NCBI RefSeq assembly: GCF_001705235.1
Contig: NZ_MCGV01000001.1
Span: 3,848,181-3,912,180 of the forward strand
Source: Clostridium pasteurianum
GTDB taxonomy: Bacteria > Bacillota > Clostridia > Clostridiales > Clostridiaceae
DNA: 64,000 nucleotides
Direction: 5' to 3'
Position 1 is the stretch's first letter. The number at the start of each line of letters is the position of its first letter. This document shows positions 60,064 to 64,000 of the stretch, in pieces. A program made the position numbers and the translations under genes. Below the pieces are notes generated by a model. It was not told the origin of the DNA. It saw nothing but the letters and a program-made list of their open reading frames with translations, and ran no database searches.

Positions 60064-60723
60064 GTGAAAAATATTTTAACGCAAAAAGCAAAAATTATTA
60101 CAATATTAATATTAACATTTATGTTAATATTATTCAATAGCTTTATTTATGCTTTCGATAAATTTGTAACACCTATAATTATGGAGATTGGAGATGCTCA
60201 AATAAAGTCGAAAGTAACTGAAATAGTAAACAGAAATACGACAAAAATATACAATAAAACATGCGATTACAATAAGATTATACAAATAGACAAAGATAAA
60301 GATGATAATATAGTTATGATTAAAGCTGATACAGTAAAATTAAATAAATTAGCCTGTGATATTGCACTAGAATCGCAGTATGATATAGGAAGGTTAGGAA
60401 AAATGGGAATTAAAATACCTATGGGTTATGCTTTGAAAAATAATATATTAGCCTACTTAGGACCTAATATAACTATTAAAATGGAGCAAATAGGAAGCGT
60501 GGAAACGAGATATGTATCAAAATTTGAAAGTGCTGGAATTAATCAAACGAGGCATACTATAAGTATTTTGGTTAAAACTAAAGTTAGAGTAATGATTCCA
60601 ATGGCGTATGATGATATAGAAATAAAGAATGAAATACCTGTAGTGGAAACTATAATAGTAGGTAAAATACCAAGTTCTGCTATTCAACTTAACCTTAAAA
60701 ATTCTGGATTTAAGGTGCCTTAA
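60064..60723 (+). CDS. yunB: Sporulation protein YunB
   Basis: 219 residues from GTG 60064 (GGAAG upstream). An N-terminal membrane helix (IITILILTFMLILFNSFIYA) is followed by an extracytoplasmic domain: NRNTTKIYNKTCDYNKIIQI, VMIKADTVKLNKLACDIALE, KIPMGYALKNNILAYLGPNI and a late RVMIPMAYDDIEIKNEIPVV. YunB is a sigma-E-dependent sporulation gene in Bacillus, with unknown biochemical role. It is divergent from the penicillin-binding protein gene; the 258 bases between hold A/T-rich DNA with no promoter I could assign. Confidence 0.9.
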   Translation: MKNILTQKAKIITILILTFMLILFNSFIYAFDKFVTPIIMEIGDAQIKSKVTEIVNRNTTKIYNKTCDYNKIIQIDKDKDDNIVMIKADTVKLNKLACDIALESQYDIGRLGKMGIKIPMGYALKNNILAYLGPNITIKMEQIGSVETRYVSKFESAGINQTRHTISILVKTKVRVMIPMAYDDIEIKNEIPVVETIIVGKIPSSAIQLNLKNSGFKVP

Positions 60724-60821
60724 AATGGCTATTAATAAAGATTATTATAGATTTTAATAAAAAAATGATATATTATAAAAGGGATGCATTTTAATATGAT
60801 GCTTAAGGAGGAAGTTATATT

Positions 60822-62603
60822 ATGATATCAGGAAATACACAAGGGATAAGAACTTCACTGATTAATCAATTAGAAAAATTATATGATATGAATGCTAAGG
60901 AAAACATATTTACCATTGAAATTATAAATTTGATATGCAGCATAACAAATTTAATCAATAGAGAAATAAGTGTTGCCATAAGTAGAAAAGGAAAAATTGT
61001 AAGTGTATCTATTGGCGATATGCGCAGTGTTGAAACACCAATTGTAGACTTGAAAGAAAAGAAGCTATCAGGTGTCAGGATAGTACATACACACCCTAAT
61101 GGTAATCCCGAACTTTCAGATATAGATCTATCTTCACTTTTGAGCTTGAAACTGGATGCTGTAGTATCAATTGGAACCATAGATGGTACTATAACTGGAG
61201 TGGATATAGGTTTTTGTGATATAAAAGATAATAAAATAATATCAAAAAAGATAGGACCAATAACTCTAAATGAGGCCTTTAACTATAAGTTCATTGATGA
61301 AGTTAATTATGTAGAGCGTAGTATGAATAAAATTGTCAGCGAATATGATAATTCTGAAAAAGCTATACTAGTCGGTGTGGATAGTGAAGAAAGCTTAGAA
61401 GAATTAAAAGAACTTGCTCTAGCCTGTGGGGTAACAGCACTAAAAAAAGTTACTCAGCATAAAGAAAAAATTGATAACGCCTATTTTATAGGTAAAGGCA
61501 AAGTATCTGAAATAAAATTATTAGTGCAGGAATTACATGCTAATCTTATAATTTTTGATGATGAACTTTCAGGAGCGCAGGTTAGAAACCTTGAGGAAGG
61601 TATAGGTATAAAAGTTATTGATAGGACTACATTGATACTAGAGATATTTGCAAGAAGAGCTAGGTCAAAGGAAGCTAAACTTCAAGTTGAATTAGCACAG
61701 CTCAAATATAGAATGCCAAGACTTATGGGACTTGGCAAGGTACTTTCAAGAACTGGTGGAGGAATAGGAACAAAAGGGCCTGGCGAAAAAAAGCTTGAAA
61801 TTGACAGAAGACATATAAGTGAAAGAGTATATGAAATTCAAAAGGAATTAAAGAAAATAAAAAAAGTAAGACAGGTGCAAAGAGAAAAAAGAGTTTCTGA
61901 AAAATTGCCATGCATATCACTTGTAGGTTATACAAATGCGGGAAAATCAACTTTAAGAAATGCTATATGTGAAATTGCAGCGCCTACTGATAGTTCTAAT
62001 AAGGAAAATGTTATGGAAGCGGATATGCTTTTTGCAACTCTTGATGTTACGACTAGAGCAATAATGCTTGATGATGGCAGAAGAGCTGTTTTGACAGATA
62101 CTGTTGGCTTTGTAAGAAAACTTCCTCATGATTTAGTGGAGGCTTTTAAAGCTACACTAGAAGAGGTTATTTATGCTGACTTATTAGTTCATGTGGTTGA
62201 TACTTCATCGGATACACTTATGCAGCAAATTGAATCTGTAAATGGTGTTTTAAGCCAGCTTGGTGTAAAGGATAAACCAGAGATACTGGTGTTAAATAAA
62301 ATAGATAAGGTATCTAAAGAAAAATTAGATGAAATAAAAAAAATTCTTATTGGCTATGATATTGTGGAGATGTCTGCGAAAAATAGAATTAATCTTGATA
62401 AACTTATGAAAAAAATTGTAGAGAGTATTCCAAGTGCAGCTAGAGAAGCAGAGTACTTAATACCTTATTCTGAACAAAAAATAGTTTCATATATCCACAA
62501 AAAATCTATTGTGAAATCAGAAGAATTTAAGGATGACGGAACTCATATTGTAGCAATAGTTGATGATGAAGTTTATAATAAATGTAAGATATATATGATA
62601 TGA
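60822..62603 (+). CDS. hflX: HflX-family ribosome-associated GTPase with N-terminal JAMM-like domain
   Basis: 593 residues, about 160 longer than typical HflX. Residues 1-165 are an extra domain with HTHPNGNPELSDID at 89-102, exactly the H-x-H-x7-S-x2-D pattern of JAMM/MPN metal proteases; Glu48 is a candidate for the upstream acidic residue. The HflX glycine-rich region follows (LSRTGGGIGTKGPGEKKLEI). The GTPase domain has G1 GYTNAGKST (about 369), G3 DTVGF (about 426) and G4 NKID (about 492). HflX splits stalled or hibernating ribosomes using GTP. The role of the extra domain is unknown. AAGGAGG precedes ATG 60822. Confidence 0.94.
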   Translation: MISGNTQGIRTSLINQLEKLYDMNAKENIFTIEIINLICSITNLINREISVAISRKGKIVSVSIGDMRSVETPIVDLKEKKLSGVRIVHTHPNGNPELSDIDLSSLLSLKLDAVVSIGTIDGTITGVDIGFCDIKDNKIISKKIGPITLNEAFNYKFIDEVNYVERSMNKIVSEYDNSEKAILVGVDSEESLEELKELALACGVTALKKVTQHKEKIDNAYFIGKGKVSEIKLLVQELHANLIIFDDELSGAQVRNLEEGIGIKVIDRTTLILEIFARRARSKEAKLQVELAQLKYRMPRLMGLGKVLSRTGGGIGTKGPGEKKLEIDRRHISERVYEIQKELKKIKKVRQVQREKRVSEKLPCISLVGYTNAGKSTLRNAICEIAAPTDSSNKENVMEADMLFATLDVTTRAIMLDDGRRAVLTDTVGFVRKLPHDLVEAFKATLEEVIYADLLVHVVDTSSDTLMQQIESVNGVLSQLGVKDKPEILVLNKIDKVSKEKLDEIKKILIGYDIVEMSAKNRINLDKLMKKIVESIPSAAREAEYLIPYSEQKIVSYIHKKSIVKSEEFKDDGTHIVAIVDDEVYNKCKIYMI

Positions 62604-62627
62604 ACAGTATTATAAGGGGGGCTATCA

Positions 62628-63524
62628 TTGGAAAATGATATATTGAAATACCAGAAAGCTTATTTATCGCTTACTGATTCACTAAAATCAAACGATAATG
62701 TTTTAGCAGTTATGGTATTTGGAAGCATAGTTTCTGGTGATTTATGGGAAGAATCAGATATAGATTTTTTTGTAATAGTAAGTGAAGAAATGGATTTAAT
62801 AAAAAATATATATATGAATGAAAAAGGCATTCCTATTCACATAAAACTTATGAGTAAAAGCAAATTTGTAAGTATAAATGAAAATGATCTAAAAGGCGGA
62901 CTATTTCATAGAATATTTGCTTCATCCAAGCTTGTATTTTCTAAAGACAAGGATATAACAGCGAAATATGACAGTGGAAGATATTATCCTGATATTGATA
63001 GAGAAAAATGGAACATGGTATACATTTCAACACTGCTAAAAAGTATTGGATTATGTAAAAAATATCTAAAAAATAAAAGGATATATACAGCATATTATTT
63101 TGCAGTAAATTCTGTAGAAGAGTTCTCAAAACTCTATATTAATTATTCTGGATATATGATAAATAAAGACGATGTAAATATGCTTACGAACATAAATAGT
63201 GATTTTAAGAAGTACATAGATAATTTATTTTTTAGTGAAAAAGATGCTCAAAAAGCTATAAGTGACATGATTTTCAAGGTTGAGGAATTTATAAGTAAAA
63301 ATATAAGATCAATTACATCAATTTTGATAGATTATATGAGAGAAAAAGATAGAAGTTTAAGTGCTGAGGATATTAATAATGATCCAGCCTTTAATGAGTT
63401 TACTATAAGTTTTGAAGAAATATTAAACAAAATGTGGGAGCTTAATATAATAAAGAAAGGTACAAGGGAATACAAAATGAAAGACGGAAAAGTGCTTTGC
63501 AGTGAAAATGTATATTACCTATAG
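62628..63524 (+). CDS. Nucleotidyltransferase-fold protein with helical C-terminal domain
   Basis: 298 residues from TTG 62628, six bases after AAGGGGGGC. Residues 25-85 hold the pol-beta nucleotidyltransferase core: VFGSIVSGDLWEESDIDFFV with Gly32-Ser33 and Asp44/Asp46 as metal ligands. The rest is helical (KKYLKNKRIYTAYYFAVNSV) and HEPN-like, as in aminoglycoside adenylyltransferases and MNT-HEPN fusions. It may nucleotidylate a small molecule or a protein; the target is unknown. It follows hflX by 24 bases and precedes a MocR-type regulator. Confidence 0.8.
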   Translation: MENDILKYQKAYLSLTDSLKSNDNVLAVMVFGSIVSGDLWEESDIDFFVIVSEEMDLIKNIYMNEKGIPIHIKLMSKSKFVSINENDLKGGLFHRIFASSKLVFSKDKDITAKYDSGRYYPDIDREKWNMVYISTLLKSIGLCKKYLKNKRIYTAYYFAVNSVEEFSKLYINYSGYMINKDDVNMLTNINSDFKKYIDNLFFSEKDAQKAISDMIFKVEEFISKNIRSITSILIDYMREKDRSLSAEDINNDPAFNEFTISFEEILNKMWELNIIKKGTREYKMKDGKVLCSENVYYL

Positions 63525-63537
63525 TGGGTGAAGTTAA

Positions 63538-64000
63538 TGGAAAAATATAAAGTGCTTTTAAATGAAGAAATTCCTAAGTATATTCAAATAGCCAAAAATA
63601 TAAAGAAATTGATAGATAGTGGTAAAATTTTAAATGGAGAAAAACTTCCTTCCATAAGGGGACTATCTAAATTTCTGAATGTAAATAATGATACCATAGT
63701 TAATGCATATAGAAAACTTCAAAGTGAAGGATATGCATTTTTAAAAATGGGAAGTGGAACTTACGCTAAAAAAAGGGATATAAATAGAAAACTTATGAAA
63801 GATTACTCTGGAATATTTAAGAGAACTAATAAGAAGGAATATGATAAATATGTAGACTTTGCAGAAGAAAATCCATGTTCTGAATTTTTCCCCGTTAGCA
63901 ATTTTAAAAAAGTAATAGATGAGGTACTGGAAAGAGATGGAGTAGATGCCCTTTCTTATGAGGAAGCTCGTGGATATGAAGGACTCAGAAAGAGCATAAG
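63538..64000 (+). CDS. MocR-type GntR regulator with aminotransferase-like domain, 3' end outside the window
   Basis: Open frame from ATG 63538 to the right edge (154 codons visible). The N-terminal winged helix is clear: IPKYIQIAKNIKKLIDSGKI, LNGEKLPSIRGLSKFLNVNN and DTIVNAYRKLQSEGYAFLKM, then GSGTYAKK. After a linker the class I aminotransferase-like part starts: VDFAEENPCSEFFPVSNFKK and ALSYEEARGYEGLRKSI. MocR regulators bind PLP and often control PLP, amino acid or transport genes. The ribosome site is GGGTGAAG. Start 13 bases after the upstream gene. Confidence 0.9.

Overview
The window is low-GC, gene-dense DNA from an endospore-forming Clostridium (sensu stricto). The evidence is strong AAGGAGGTG-type ribosome binding sites, frequent TTG and GTG starts, a complete spoIIA operon, spoVAC-AD-AEb-AEa, yunB, and a secreted protein with six ChW (clostridial hydrophobic, conserved-Trp) repeats. 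ChW proteins are especially typical of C. acetobutylicum and its relatives, so a species near C. acetobutylicum is my best guess; the sequence alone does not prove it.

Layout. (1) 1-4954 is the right end of a surface-glycan cluster: four family-2 glycosyltransferases (the first cut by the window edge), a DegT-type sugar aminotransferase and a hexapeptide-repeat acetyltransferase. It is followed by a 260-residue protein of unknown function (5063-5845) behind a sigma-K-like promoter. (2) 6036-11236 is housekeeping: a U32 RNA-hydroxylation-type protein, mutS2 and a DUF523 (TudS-like) protein. (3) 11335-18149 is a hexuronate block: GntR/FCD regulator, uxuB, uxuA, uxaC and a GPH-type symporter. 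Together they take up glucuronate and convert it via fructuronate and mannonate to 2-keto-3-deoxygluconate. A cre-like site and a perfect palindromic operator precede the regulator gene.

(4) 18401-49559 is a large polysaccharide locus. It holds precursor genes (phosphoglucomutase, galU, a galE-like epimerase, rfbA, rfbB, rfbC and a distant rfbD), an initiating phosphoglycosyltransferase, a Wzm/Wzt ABC exporter with a C-terminal carbohydrate-binding domain, a 1044-residue multidomain glycosyltransferase, and further GT2 and GT4 enzymes. It also holds a TagA/WecG-type enzyme, an O-antigen-ligase-like protein, a polysaccharide deacetylase and a Wzx-type flippase. An inverted pair (a GtrB-like transferase and a polytopic membrane protein) and a ChW/Ig-like/glucosaminidase wall hydrolase sit inside it. 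Both ABC-dependent and flippase-dependent export genes are present, so at least two rhamnose-containing polymers may be made here.

(5) 49685-52794 carries a nitroreductase, a cyclodeaminase-family protein and a solitary adenine DNA methyltransferase. A folded, MITE-like repeat lies between the methyltransferase and the sporulation genes. (6) 53121-57340 is the sporulation block: a good sigma-H promoter, spoIIAA-spoIIAB-sigF (the forespore sigma switch), a terminator, then the spoVA genes for dipicolinic acid transport. (7) 57418-64000 holds a class A penicillin-binding protein on the minus strand, yunB, a long HflX with an N-terminal JAMM-like domain, a nucleotidyltransferase-fold protein, and the start of a MocR-type regulator cut by the right edge.

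I saw no rRNA, tRNA, CRISPR array, transposase or phage gene. Many start codons were moved from the longest open frame to the codon correctly spaced from a Shine-Dalgarno sequence; these choices are explained in each entry.
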